Positions 29,521-38,326 are shown, counted from the stretch's first letter. The stretch is 64,000 nucleotides of DNA from Candidatus Thiodiazotropha sp. (ex Monitilora ramsayi) (GCA_025655595.1 JAHXIO010000005.1:434001-498000), one strand, 5' to 3'. The notes: a model not told the origin generated them from the letters alone. Numbers and translations: made by a program.

Positions 29521-30303
29521 TTAACGACCGGTCACCAGCCTGGCCAGGGTGGCGAAATCCGCCACGGAGAGAGACTCGGCGCGTAACCCGGGGTCGATAC
29601 CGACAGATTCGATAGCGTCAGCGGGCAAGGTCTTCTTCAAACAGTTGCGCAACGTCTTGCGTCGCTGTGAAAAGGCTTGGCTGACCACGAGGCTGAAGTT
29701 CTCCCAGTCGTCGATACGATATGGGGACGATTCGTAAGGATGCAAGCGCACAAAAGCGGAATCGACCTTGGGTGGCGGATTGAAGGCGCCGGGACCGATA
29801 TTGAACAGCGGTGTCACCTCAGCCCTGGCCTGCAGCATCACCGACAGACGGCCGTAGCTCTTCGAGCCGGGATCGGCCCCCATGCGGTCGACCACCTCCT
29901 TCTGCAGCATGAAGTGCATGTCCTTGATATGGGTCGACTGGTCCAGCAGGTGGAAAAGCAGTGGGGTGGAGATATTGTAGGGCAGATTGCCCACCACCCG
30001 CAGGGGGCGGTCTGGTTCGGCCAGGGAAGAGAAATCGAACTTCAATGCATCGGTGTTATGGATCTGAAGCTCTCCGAGTGTGGCGCATCGCACGGCAAGG
30101 GGGTCCACCAAATCCCTGTCGAGTTCGATGGCGTGCATCTGTCTGACCAGAGGCAATAGTTCGGTGGTGATAGCCCCCTGACCCGGGCCGATCTCGACCA
30201 GGTTGTCACCCCTCTGAGGCGAAATGGCCTGGACAATGCGTTGGATGATGCCGGGATCGTGGAGGAAGTTTTGGCCAAATCTTTTCCTAGGACGGTGATT
30301 CAA
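29521..30303 (-). CDS. rsmA: 16S rRNA (adenine1518/1519-N6,N6)-dimethyltransferase
   Basis: 260 residues. KsgA/RsmA dimethylates two adenosines of helix 45 in 16S rRNA. Motifs: RKRFGQNFLHDPGII at the N-terminus, motif I LVEIGPGQGAITTELL, acidic AIELDRDL, and motif IV VGNLPYNISTPLL. The start is TTG at 30303, forced because no in-frame ATG or GTG fits the family N-terminus; AGGG lies 8 nt upstream. The usual neighbours pdxA, surA and apaG are absent; instead lon is downstream and an accessory region upstream. The same TTG start and 5' codons recur in a stub at 48108-48138. Confidence 0.96.
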   Translation of the reverse strand: MNHRPRKRFGQNFLHDPGIIQRIVQAISPQRGDNLVEIGPGQGAITTELLPLVRQMHAIELDRDLVDPLAVRCATLGELQIHNTDALKFDFSSLAEPDRPLRVVGNLPYNISTPLLFHLLDQSTHIKDMHFMLQKEVVDRMGADPGSKSYGRLSVMLQARAEVTPLFNIGPGAFNPPPKVDSAFVRLHPYESSPYRIDDWENFSLVVSQAFSQRRKTLRNCLKKTLPADAIESVGIDPGLRAESLSVADFATLARLVTGR

Positions 30304-30462
30304 GGTGTTACCCTGCCATTGTTCTGTATTTTCAAAAGCTTATAACGCTGCATAAAAAAATATATCCACTAAAAACACCCAGATAGAACCGTATGGGGTG
30401 TGATTACAACTGTCATCGAAATTCGCATCGATATTTCTTCGACGGAATCTTTTGCTAGCGTA
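30304..30462 (-). repeat. rsmA leader region, copy A of a degenerate direct repeat
   Basis: About 155 bp upstream of rsmA that recur, with roughly three-quarters identity by eye, at 48139-48295. Shared blocks include AGAACCGTAT, GATTACAACT and ATTCGCATCGAT. On the minus strand CACCCC (30400-30395) could pair with GGGTG (30380-30376) before five Ts, a weak terminator-like structure that is less preserved in the other copy. The remaining bases to 30622 are A+T-rich and belong to the SIR2 gene's upstream region. Confidence 0.7.
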
Positions 30463-30477
30463 ATAGTATCATTTGTT

Positions 30478-30505
30478 TTGATATGTCATGCAGTGTCTAT
30501 ATAAG
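30478..30505 (+). promoter_or_regulatory. Candidate promoter for the SIR2/SMC-like operon
   Basis: -35 TTGATA (30478-30483), 16-bp spacer, -10 TATAAG (30500-30505), about 118 nt before the start codon, in A+T-rich DNA. Confidence 0.4.
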
Positions 30506-30622
30506 AAATTTTCCTTTTACTTCCAATGCTTATTGGCTCCGTATATCCTTCTTTAATCCGATACAGCTAACATCGGTTCAAGAATTTTCAGATTATTTCG
30601 TAATAAATGACTGTGAGGGAAA

Positions 30623-32230
30623 ATGGTTGAGTTTCCAGGTGAGTTAAAGGAACTTCGTGACAAAAAGAATCCAACGGTTCTCTTTTGTGGAGCTGGATTA
30701 TCTATTGGCGCTGTACCTGGTGCTAGACGCTTGTATGAAGATGAACACAACACCGTTGAGCATAATCTTGGGATAGAAAAGTCTATTGACCATACGAAAT
30801 TCGATGGCCTAGATAAAGAGGTTCGTCTTTATGCTTGGGCGGATGATGTTCTTACCGAGTTAGAACACCAAAAAGTATCTTTTCCGAAATTACGCTTTGC
30901 TGAAGCATTGGGGCTTTTAGATGATCCTCGATGGTGGGGGAAAGCGGAAATCGATTTTAGAGGGAATACTCCAAGGCATCGAGTGATTGCACGGTTTACT
31001 AAGGAGGGTCTTTGGCAAAGCATCTGGTCTTTTAACTGGGATTGTATTCTAGAGAATACGCTCGAGCAGGTTGGTTTACCTAACTGTGAACCGAGATTTG
31101 ATTCTCCATGGGAAAAAAGCCACTACATCACACATGCGCATAATGATTATTATCCTCGCAGCAACGATCCTAGAGCTCTAAACGTTCATAAGCCTCATGG
31201 GTGTGTGCGCGTATTACGAGAAGCAAAAGATATTGAAGGTGAAGATGATACAAGAGCTGATGAACTATGTTACCGGTTAATGGTTGGAAATAACGAGTTG
31301 CATGATCGTAGCAGCCAGCCTAAAGCACAGTTACAAGATCAACATTTTTTTACAATTATGGGAAGCGATGTTGATGGTAGGTTCAATTTGGCTGTGGGCT
31401 GGAGTATGAGTGAACAGTCTCTAAAGAATGAACTTATTCCGAGGTTTAGCCTTAATGGCACCAAGCTAGCTGTTATCGATCCAAATTTTAGCAATGGCCA
31501 TCAAGAGATATGTCAGGCTGCTGGCTTTGATGAACATAAAGTTCATTATCAGCTTGAGTTCGATGACTGTCCAAATCGTGATGATTTCTTTTTGTGGCAG
31601 CAATCAAAATACACTCTAGAACAGCTAGAAGCTCAAAACGGAAATAATGCAATACTGGATAATGATGGTGAGAACTGGAGAGCCGTAGTTCATCCTTGTA
31701 ATCAAGGGAGCTTTTTTAAGGACTGGGCAGATGAGTTTTTACCAACGTGGACTCGGCTTTGCTGGAGTGGAGGATTAGTGGTTGCTTCAAAGATGCCAAG
31801 CCATAGAATTGATTTAGAGCGCCGTGATGAGCATATTCCACTTGGCTATGATCATGTTGAGCGACCAGACCTTGAAGCTGCGATTAAGCTTCTTAATTCA
31901 TTACCAGATTTAGGTATCGCTTTTGATGCACGTACTTTCCCCGGTGGCTTGTTTCATGGTGGATCCGGTACTTTAGTGATACCTCTGCCATGCTGGAGTG
32001 AATTAAATGAGCTGCGTGCATTTCGTCCATTAGTTGATGCGTTAAGAGAGAAGCTAGGATATGTGAGTAAAATAGCAGTTTGGCCTATCGGTAATACTGA
32101 AGACTGCATAACCAGAGGTGAAATTCTTCGTGAGCGTATAGCGAGCTTTATGTCTGTTCCATATTTTGCGGATCCAGAACATATTCGCTTGATCAGTGAT
32201 ATATCTGAGGTGATGCATGAAGTCCCTTGA
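30623..32230 (+). CDS. SIR2-like domain protein, probable NAD-depleting defence effector
   Basis: 535 residues. The first ~200 residues hold a SIR2-type NAD-binding fold: VLFCGAGLSIGAVPG (GAG at 23-25, Ser27), SFNWDCILEN (Asn138, Asp140, the usual T/S-N-x-D position) and VHKPHGC (His192, the general-base position). The Asn and His needed by bacterial SIR2 NADases are retained. The remaining ~330 residues have no family I recognise and include a PFGG-like Gly-rich FPGGLFHGGSG. No signal peptide or membrane helix. It overlaps the next gene by 14 nt, so the two are one operon. In known systems such SIR2 proteins deplete NAD+ when a partner senses phage. Base composition is far more A+T-rich than neighbouring core genes, indicating transfer. 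Sirtuin deacetylase activity is an unlikely alternative. Confidence 0.82.
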   Translation: MVEFPGELKELRDKKNPTVLFCGAGLSIGAVPGARRLYEDEHNTVEHNLGIEKSIDHTKFDGLDKEVRLYAWADDVLTELEHQKVSFPKLRFAEALGLLDDPRWWGKAEIDFRGNTPRHRVIARFTKEGLWQSIWSFNWDCILENTLEQVGLPNCEPRFDSPWEKSHYITHAHNDYYPRSNDPRALNVHKPHGCVRVLREAKDIEGEDDTRADELCYRLMVGNNELHDRSSQPKAQLQDQHFFTIMGSDVDGRFNLAVGWSMSEQSLKNELIPRFSLNGTKLAVIDPNFSNGHQEICQAAGFDEHKVHYQLEFDDCPNRDDFFLWQQSKYTLEQLEAQNGNNAILDNDGENWRAVVHPCNQGSFFKDWADEFLPTWTRLCWSGGLVVASKMPSHRIDLERRDEHIPLGYDHVERPDLEAAIKLLNSLPDLGIAFDARTFPGGLFHGGSGTLVIPLPCWSELNELRAFRPLVDALREKLGYVSKIAVWPIGNTEDCITRGEILRERIASFMSVPYFADPEHIRLISDISEVMHEVP

Positions 32231-35057
32231 TGAAACCAGAGCATTTCTTGAGGCTAGATATCACGAAATTTATTCTGAATTTAGTGATCTGTCTGAAGAT
32301 TACTCAGCTGGTATACCTTCCTGGTCATGGGTTGATGAGGATTTATCCCCGGTTGAGCAGAAAAGCTCAAACGCAATGCTCATGGATCCTGACGTTGGGG
32401 TTGTGCTGATCCTGTTGCATTTTGATGGAAATAAGGATGAATACCCGGGTACAGATATTCGTGCACAAGTGGCGCGTGCCATTGGATATCGTTCTCGACT
32501 CCTTCCAAAGCGTATACCTGAAGATAATGCTGATCTGAATGGGAGTTGGAGAGTCATTGTCTATTGGATGGTCGAACATCATGACGTGAGAGATTGGCAA
32601 AAACAGGCGTCTGGACTACGGCGTGAGACTGCGCATTTAGAAGAACTTCCCGTTGATGCGGTCATTCGTAATCCTTCAGAAGACTGGTCTGCTGCAGTAA
32701 GGCGTCATGGATTGCCGAGATTATTACTACGTACCCGAAAAGTACTTGGAATGACTTCTCCTGATCAGGTCTATAAATGGTCTAGTGCAGATGAACGTGT
32801 GCGTGAAGCACTTTCTGGATTTGTTGAAGAGTTTTCAAATGATCTGGAGGTGGGATTGGCACAAAAGATCGAAGCTAAACTATCACTAGAACGATCCAGT
32901 AAAAATCAAGAAGATAATCATACCCTCGAAAAGCCACAACACTTTCATTCCTTTCGTGTTAAAGATTTTCGCAATCTGAAAAATATTGAACTCTACTTTA
33001 AGCAAGGCACTGCTCAGTCAGCTGTAATACACGGACCAAATGGAACGGGTAAAAGCAATTTGTTTGAAGCAATTGAGTTCGCTCTACGTGGCATTTCAAA
33101 ACGAGCTCAGGATTTTTTAAGGGATGCGGATGTTGTTACAACAAAGAAACCCAAAGAATATTATGAACGCTATCTCATGCCGATTGGGCTAGATAAGAGT
33201 GAAACAAATATTAGTCTAAACGGAATAGATGTGCCTTTAATAATCGAACAATCATTCTCGCCAGAACTGAAGGGAAATATGCTCTTTCAGGATCGAGTAG
33301 ATGATTTTGTCGATTTGACAGCTAGCGACCTGGCTACTGAAATACTTGGTGAATTTTCAGGGCTTGCAGATAGCTTGCGTAGTTTTGCGGAAAGTGAGTT
33401 AGAACAGGCGCAAGGGAATTTGAAAGTGATGCTGGATCGTCTTGGACTTGACCGACCAGGGTCTATTACTAAGCAAGACACAGCAAGAATAAAAGTAGCG
33501 GAGCGTCAATTACGAGAAGTTTCAGCATCACCATCCCATTTGCTTGCAATGTTAACCAATGAAGCTTGGGAGTGGAGTGCGAAAACATCACAGGCAAGTC
33601 GCCTCGCTGCAGCATTGCTGCCGGACAATGAGAAAATAAGGGAGTTTGCAAAGAAATTAGTGAAAACATTATCACCCGTAGAGGAGTCTTCAGACCATAT
33701 ACGTGAATTTTTATCATCAATATGGGGAGCACGATCTGAGGCTGACCAGTTTCTTAAATTTGTTTCCAGAATCAATGCCGAATGGCCACTAGAACTGGCT
33801 AACAAAATAGATGTTTGGGGCCGCTGGTTAGAAGGGAGTAGGGGTGAAAAGCCAGTTGCTGATAACCAAGATATTGCAGAAAAACAACGTCAGCGAAAAG
33901 AATTTGCCGATGAGCTGGAGTTACTTACTAAACAAGGGCTTCTATATAGAGAAAGAGAGCACCATTTTGAGTCACTTCAGCATTTCCTCCAGGGGCCCTG
34001 GAAAGAAACAGGTACGCAACGATGCCCTACTTGTGATACTGATTTTGAAGACAGAGGAGGTATTCATAAAGCTGTTGATGCGGCACGTAATATCAATTCT
34101 CGGTCCTTGGAAGATATGCGTAAGCAATATCGTGATATACAGAGTCAAATTAAGATTCTAGATAGTGAACTTCGTACGTCCGATATTGCACGTTGCCCGT
34201 TGACTGATGAAGAACAGTCAGATGTACGTCAAGCGTTATTGCCTTATTTGCCAGAGGGGGTAGGTTTTGAAGAAATATTAATACAGCCAGATGAGCGAAA
34301 TAGGTGTATAGAATGGGTTAAGCAAGTAGGGAATGTGCCAACGAATTCACAATTCAGTCATGGTGTAGAGAATGAAGAGGAAATTGATAGCTTAATTTCA
34401 AGCCTGCGAGATGCGTATAGGGACATGGAGAGGGGTTTTCAACTACCTACTGCTTGGAAAAATATCACGGTTGAGTTGAAGAAGCGTCTTGCCGATGTCG
34501 TTGAACAACATTTACCAGATACATTGAGTGGATTATGGAAAGAATTGGTGATGAATCTCACTCCTGCCCCATGGCAGATGCAGGGAGATTTAGATATGCA
34601 TGTGGAAAGCAGACGAGGTAGGCAAGAAGCAAGGCTGATTCTCGGGGGCGAAGAAAAAAATCGGCTAGCACGTTATGTTCTTAATAAGGCAGAAACACAT
34701 GCGCTAGGTGTGGCTTGGTTTCTTGTTCAATATCTCAGCTATGGGCGGTTTCGACATTCGATTTTGGCCATGGACGATCCGGCCCTTGATATGGATCAGA
34801 CAACTTTTCGTGATCTTTGTAGATTATTGGAATCCTTGCTTCGCTTGCATAAAATGCAGTCGATACCACTTACGTTAATGGTGTTTTTACATCAAGATGA
34901 ACGAGCATTAAATGCGGTTCGTGCTACTGGAGGAGTGCTGTATCGTTTAGGGTGGAATACAGGTCAGGCTGAATTAGAACGATCAATAAAATTGTTTGGT
35001 GATGAGTATCGCCATCCACAACCAAATTTGCTTCTGCAGCGCGAGCAGATTAACTAG
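32217..35057 (+). CDS. SMC/Rad50-like ATPase with zinc-hook motif, partner of the SIR2 protein
   Basis: 946 residues; ATG 32217 has GAGG 6 nt upstream. Residues 1-~240 form an extension without a family I recognise. A RecF/SMC-type ATPase head then starts (FRVKDFRNLKNIELYF), with Walker A GPNGTGKS at 273-280. A helical central region carries CPTC (Cys603, Cys606), a zinc-hook-like motif at the turn. The C-terminal half gives EEKNRLARYVLNKAETHALG and Walker B ILAMDDPALDMDQ (Asp853, Asp854). The arms are shorter than in true Rad50. An SMC-like subunit encoded with an exchangeable effector is the hallmark of Lamassu; with SIR2 as effector it resembles Lamassu-Sir2, but the N-terminal extension and lack of a third gene leave subtype open. 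Confidence 0.82.
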   Translation: MKSLDETRAFLEARYHEIYSEFSDLSEDYSAGIPSWSWVDEDLSPVEQKSSNAMLMDPDVGVVLILLHFDGNKDEYPGTDIRAQVARAIGYRSRLLPKRIPEDNADLNGSWRVIVYWMVEHHDVRDWQKQASGLRRETAHLEELPVDAVIRNPSEDWSAAVRRHGLPRLLLRTRKVLGMTSPDQVYKWSSADERVREALSGFVEEFSNDLEVGLAQKIEAKLSLERSSKNQEDNHTLEKPQHFHSFRVKDFRNLKNIELYFKQGTAQSAVIHGPNGTGKSNLFEAIEFALRGISKRAQDFLRDADVVTTKKPKEYYERYLMPIGLDKSETNISLNGIDVPLIIEQSFSPELKGNMLFQDRVDDFVDLTASDLATEILGEFSGLADSLRSFAESELEQAQGNLKVMLDRLGLDRPGSITKQDTARIKVAERQLREVSASPSHLLAMLTNEAWEWSAKTSQASRLAAALLPDNEKIREFAKKLVKTLSPVEESSDHIREFLSSIWGARSEADQFLKFVSRINAEWPLELANKIDVWGRWLEGSRGEKPVADNQDIAEKQRQRKEFADELELLTKQGLLYREREHHFESLQHFLQGPWKETGTQRCPTCDTDFEDRGGIHKAVDAARNINSRSLEDMRKQYRDIQSQIKILDSELRTSDIARCPLTDEEQSDVRQALLPYLPEGVGFEEILIQPDERNRCIEWVKQVGNVPTNSQFSHGVENEEEIDSLISSLRDAYRDMERGFQLPTAWKNITVELKKRLADVVEQHLPDTLSGLWKELVMNLTPAPWQMQGDLDMHVESRRGRQEARLILGGEEKNRLARYVLNKAETHALGVAWFLVQYLSYGRFRHSILAMDDPALDMDQTTFRDLCRLLESLLRLHKMQSIPLTLMVFLHQDERALNAVRATGGVLYRLGWNTGQAELERSIKLFGDEYRHPQPNLLLQREQIN

Positions 35058-35099
35058 TTAATACTGTTTAATCAGGGAATTATTTTCTAGACACGTCAT

Positions 35100-35246
35100 T
35101 CACTTTACTACCTTCAATCTAGGCTGAGCAGGCTTATCCAGAAGATCAATCGTCTGCTTGAACCGTTCATTCTTCACAAAAGTAGCATAAGCTCTCTCGG
35201 TTGTCTTTACTGATGCATGCCCCAATAGGTGCTGTATGAGGTAATA
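35100..35246 (-). pseudogene. Tyrosine recombinase/integrase, 3' remnant
   Basis: Read leftward from about 35246 to the TGA at 35102-35100 the DNA encodes YLIQHLLGHASVKTTERAY followed by ATFVKNERFKQTIDLLDK and a short tail. This is the C-terminal catalytic box of phage-type integrases: the LLGH histidine and the terminal tyrosine are both present. Everything upstream of the box is missing; the break falls where a GGGGACAGACCACG sequence begins. The stub lies 43 nt after the ATPase gene, convergent with it, so the integrase may have carried the defence module in. Confidence 0.8.
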
Positions 35247-35380
35247 GGGGACAGACCACGTTTTATTTGTACTGCTTCAAGTAGATCCAGGGCGAGTAAC
35301 TGGAGTCGACGAAAATGATATTCTTTTGTATTTAAATCGCCCTGCTCCTTTTCTCTATTAATAATAATTTCCTAAAAAAC

Positions 35381-35775
35381 ACATCAAGACAGATTTTCGG
35401 AAGCTGTCAAGTCAAGTATTTGACTCCGAGAGGTAAATTCAGAACTGCCCGACTCCTTTACGGGACACAATGACAATAATAATGAAACGCTATCTATTTT
35501 TTTGGGACCTCACGGCAAGAATAGTTAACCTGTTCGAAGAAATAATTGAACTCACGACAATATTTTTCGAACTGTCGGGATTGTTTCGCTCGTTCACGAG
35601 CCAAAACGTTCCGTGATTGACTGAATCTCAGTCAATCACGAGTGAAATCGCTTCGTGAGTTCAACTATTTTTGCCGTGAAGTTCCTAACTAATCCAATGA
35701 ATTGAAATAAAGACTTCATGAGTTCATTTATTTCTTCTAACGGGTCAACTCTGCATTTCGAGTAGTCTATTGTTC
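35381..35775. repeat. Structured ~395-bp non-coding repeat, copy 1
   Basis: Homologous along its length to 59705-60096. It contains nested inverted repeats: 35546-35557 with 35653-35664 (12 bp perfect, TTGAACTCACGA), 35612-35624 with 35628-35640 (13 bp perfect, 3-nt loop), 35588-35592 with 35597-35601, and an outer pair of ~34 bp (35523-35556 against ~35715-35749, about 29 matches). A third module GGrACyTCACGGCAArAATAGTT near 35504 recurs inverted near 35665-35690. No reading frame is shared between copies. Confidence 0.8.
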
Positions 35776-35834
35776 TATGGGTTGGTTTCCAGATGAGAGT
35801 AGCCGATCCCTTTAACCTTTAAGCGCACACGTGT

Positions 35835-35892
35835 AAAAGGGGTCGGTGACAATTGAAAATACAAAAGATTATCATTTGTCACCGATCTCTTT
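35835..35892. repeat. REP-like palindromic element, full copy
   Basis: Left arm 35835-35856 (AAAAGGGGTCGGTGACAATT start) and right arm 35872-35892 (TCATTTGTCACCGATCTCTTT minus one) are near-perfect inverted copies around a short A+T-rich loop. Related half or full copies occur at 36844, 37942, 56902, 56980 and 59625. Confidence 0.7.
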
Positions 35893-36023
35893 AGCTTTAG
35901 CTGTAAACATAATAATCGGTGGCATACAGAATAAAAGGGATACAGATATTCATGGATGTACGAGGTGAGACCTGACAACCATTTTTAGGGCAGTGCCGGA
36001 TCCCGTCCGGCTGGAGGCGTTGA

Positions 36024-36518
36024 ATGGAGATTAAGGGTTCCTGCTACTGCGGCCGTGTGAAGTTCACCGCTATGTCTCATACACCGTATCCCTATATGCA
36101 CTGCTATTGCTCCATGTGTCGAAAGACAGCAGGCGGGGGCGGTTATGCAATCAATATCATGGCGCAGGCCGACACCCTTAAAATCGAGGGCGAGGCGCAT
36201 GTCGCGGTGCACGACAACTGGGTCGATGATGATGAGAACCCGGGAAAACTCAAGAAGAGCACTGGCAAGGGTTACTTCTGTCACCATTGCGGCACTGCCC
36301 TGTGGGCTTCCGATCCCATCTGGCCGCAATGGGTGTACCCGTTTGCTGCAGCTATCGATAGCGAACTGCCGAAACCTCCTGAGCAGGTTCACATTATGCT
36401 CGACTTCGCTGCGTCGTGGGTGGAGGTACCCCGGGGTGATGGACATCGCCACTTCAACCGTTATCCCGATGAAAGCATTGAGGATTGGCACCGGCGTCAC
36501 GATCTGTATCAGCCGTAA
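36024..36518 (+). CDS. GFA (CENP-V/GFA domain) zinc protein
   Basis: 164 residues; GGAGG 6 nt before the ATG. Cysteine layout is that of the GFA family: CYCGRVKF near residue 7, HCYCSMCRK near 27, and GYFCHHCGTALW near 85, giving two zinc sites. GFA proteins include glutathione-dependent formaldehyde-activating enzymes, though many members lack that activity and act on other thiol adducts. The C-terminal half (FDFAASWVEVP, PDESIEDWHRRH) is typical. Single gene with no operon partner; composition is closer to the host than the SIR2 module. Confidence 0.88.
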   Translation: MEIKGSCYCGRVKFTAMSHTPYPYMHCYCSMCRKTAGGGGYAINIMAQADTLKIEGEAHVAVHDNWVDDDENPGKLKKSTGKGYFCHHCGTALWASDPIWPQWVYPFAAAIDSELPKPPEQVHIMLDFAASWVEVPRGDGHRHFNRYPDESIEDWHRRHDLYQP

Positions 36519-36911
36519 GAGGCGCTGGTCTGGGGGCTTGGTTAGGTACGGATATAAATGGTTTTCTGATTGTACGTGGGTAGCACAATTAAGCGCGCGT
36601 TCCGGCACACAAAGGGTTCGTGGATCAATATGCAGCGTAAGCTCTATCAGATGTTTTGGCGGATGCATGATCGAACAGATGCTGTACGTCAGTGATTGCT
36701 GAACCTCTAAACAGTTAGTGGGTTGCAAGTGCGCCATTGCGGCCATTTTCGTCCTTTTCTGATATGTCCGTTAAATCAGGGTAAAACCCGGGTAGGCCGC
36801 AGTGAATGCAGAGGTTAGCCATTCACAAACTAGAGAGTATGGCTCATTTGTCACTGACCCCCTTTTTGCCGGAAATGTTACAGTGTCCGCCGGCTGTTTT
36901 CTGGCGACAGC
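36519..36911. other. Gap between the GFA and peroxidase genes
   Basis: About 440 bases to the peroxidase start. No gene is supported. It contains one half-copy of the REP-like element at 36844-36867, in inverted orientation relative to the copy after the peroxidase gene. Confidence 0.5.
36844..36867 (-). repeat. REP-like half element upstream of the peroxidase gene
   Basis: TCATTTGTCACTGACCCCCT followed by TTTT; the reverse complement reads AAAAAGGGGGTCAGTGACAAATGA, matching the family. Confidence 0.6.
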
Positions 36912-36959
36912 GTGTCTGTTCAACTAAAATTAATACTTCACAACTTGAGGAATGTCGCG

Positions 36960-37943
36960 ATGTTCCGTCACGCAACCGCCGTCCTGATGTTGTGCGGCCT
37001 GCTGGTGGCAGATACAGTATGGGCCGACAGTGCCGATCGTCTGCTGCGCAAGGCGCACCGCTATTTTGAACCGCTGCCGGCGACCATGCCGGGTACCGAA
37101 AACGATACACCCGAGCGGATATCACTCGGCAAAAAGTTGTATTTCGACAAACGCCTATCCAACAACGATACCTTGTCATGCGCCAGCTGCCACCGTCTGG
37201 AAGACAGGGCTGCGGGTGTCGACAATCTGCCCACTCCGACTGGTACCGGGGGTACACCCGGCAAGCGCAATACCCCGACCGTACTGAATGCAGGCTGGCA
37301 GACGACGCTGTACTGGGACGGCCGGGCCTGGGATTTGGCTGATCAGGCCGGGAAGGCGATCCTCAACCCGAGCGAGATGGGCATGCCGAATGAACAAGCG
37401 GTAATCGACAAGATTGCTGCGTTGCCCGACTATGTGGAGGCATTTCGAAAGGCTTTTCCCGACAGCGAAACGGTGCTCAGCTATCGCAACTTGCGCGAGG
37501 CGATCGCGGCGTTCGAGCGCACGCTGCGCAGCGAAGCCCGTTTCGACGATTTTCTGCGCGGCGACAGTGGTGCGCTCAACGAACAGGAGCTGCGCGGGCT
37601 GAAGATCTTCATGAGCACCAATTGCGTGCGTTGCCACGACGGTCAGTTGGTTGGCGGCACACTACAGGAGACCCTGGGTGCCGAGGCGCCGTTTCCAGAT
37701 ACAGATGACCTTGGGCGTTATGAGATAACCAAGATCGAGAATGACAAGATGGTGTTTAAGGTGGCGCAGCTACGCAACGTGGCTGTCACCGGACCTTGGT
37801 TTCACAACGGTTCTGGCAAGGAACTGCGCGAGGTGGTGCGCATCATGGGACGTATCCAGTTGGCAATCGAATTCATGGAAGACGAGATCGATGACATCGT
37901 CGCCTTTCTCGGCACACTGACGGGGAAGGAGCTGGAGAATTAA
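36960..37943 (+). CDS. Di-haem cytochrome c peroxidase / MauG family protein
   Basis: 327 residues from ATG 36960 (GAGG 9 nt upstream), with a signal peptide ending at VWA-DS. Two c-haem motifs: CASCH at about residue 76 (after LGKKLYFDKRLSNNDTLSC) and CVRCH at about residue 222. Family blocks NTPTVLNAGWQ, WDGRAWDL, LREAIAAFERTL and VAVTGPWFHNGSG are present. Periplasmic enzymes of this family reduce hydrogen peroxide or oxidise protein/quinone cofactors; choosing between them needs the distal ligands. The stop codon overlaps a REP-like half element, and an inverted half element lies upstream. Confidence 0.9.
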   Translation: MFRHATAVLMLCGLLVADTVWADSADRLLRKAHRYFEPLPATMPGTENDTPERISLGKKLYFDKRLSNNDTLSCASCHRLEDRAAGVDNLPTPTGTGGTPGKRNTPTVLNAGWQTTLYWDGRAWDLADQAGKAILNPSEMGMPNEQAVIDKIAALPDYVEAFRKAFPDSETVLSYRNLREAIAAFERTLRSEARFDDFLRGDSGALNEQELRGLKIFMSTNCVRCHDGQLVGGTLQETLGAEAPFPDTDDLGRYEITKIENDKMVFKVAQLRNVAVTGPWFHNGSGKELREVVRIMGRIQLAIEFMEDEIDDIVAFLGTLTGKELEN

Positions 37944-37970
37944 AGGGGGCGGTGACAAATAAGAATCATT
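37942..37970 (+). repeat. REP-like half element overlapping the peroxidase stop
   Basis: AAAGGGGGCGGTGACAAATA continues to AGAATCATT; inverted relative to 36844-36867, so the peroxidase gene sits between two facing copies. Confidence 0.6.
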
Positions 37971-38041
37971 GGCGTCATAAACGGCTTCCTTAACAATTCG
38001 TTAAACTTCCATGGTTTCAATTAACTTCGCAAGGGAGTGCA

Positions 38042-38276
38042 ATGCCGAGAAAATCCCGCATGTGCATCGAGGGCATGTCTGCCCGTATGAGTCAAAGAAG
38101 CAGCAAGTACAGAAGCTGGTTTCTCCGCAAAAGAAGGCAATAAGGCTTATAAGAATAGCTGGATGATGCCTACAAACGTTAAAGTGCGGAGTTCCTGCTT
38201 ATGTGCTGATGGTCAATCATGTTCACAATTTGATGGCGCCTGAGCGGAAAGAGAGCATTTCTCTTGTCATGCAGTC
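38042..38276 (+). pseudogene. RAYT (REP-associated tyrosine transposase, Y1_Tnp) remnant
   Basis: Begins MPRKSRMCIEGM, the RAYT N-terminus, then breaks down. After a frameshift near 38185, CGVPAYVLMVNHVHNLMAPE then RKESISLVMQS is readable up to 38276, containing the HUH histidines (NHVHNL). The middle carries stops and deletions and the C-terminal half is gone. RAYT proteins mobilise REP elements; this remnant lies 72 nt from a REP-like copy. Confidence 0.75.
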
Positions 38277-38326
38277 TGAATACTGGTTCAGTGCCTATGT
38301 TTTAGTGATTGGCCAGAGGGTAAAGA

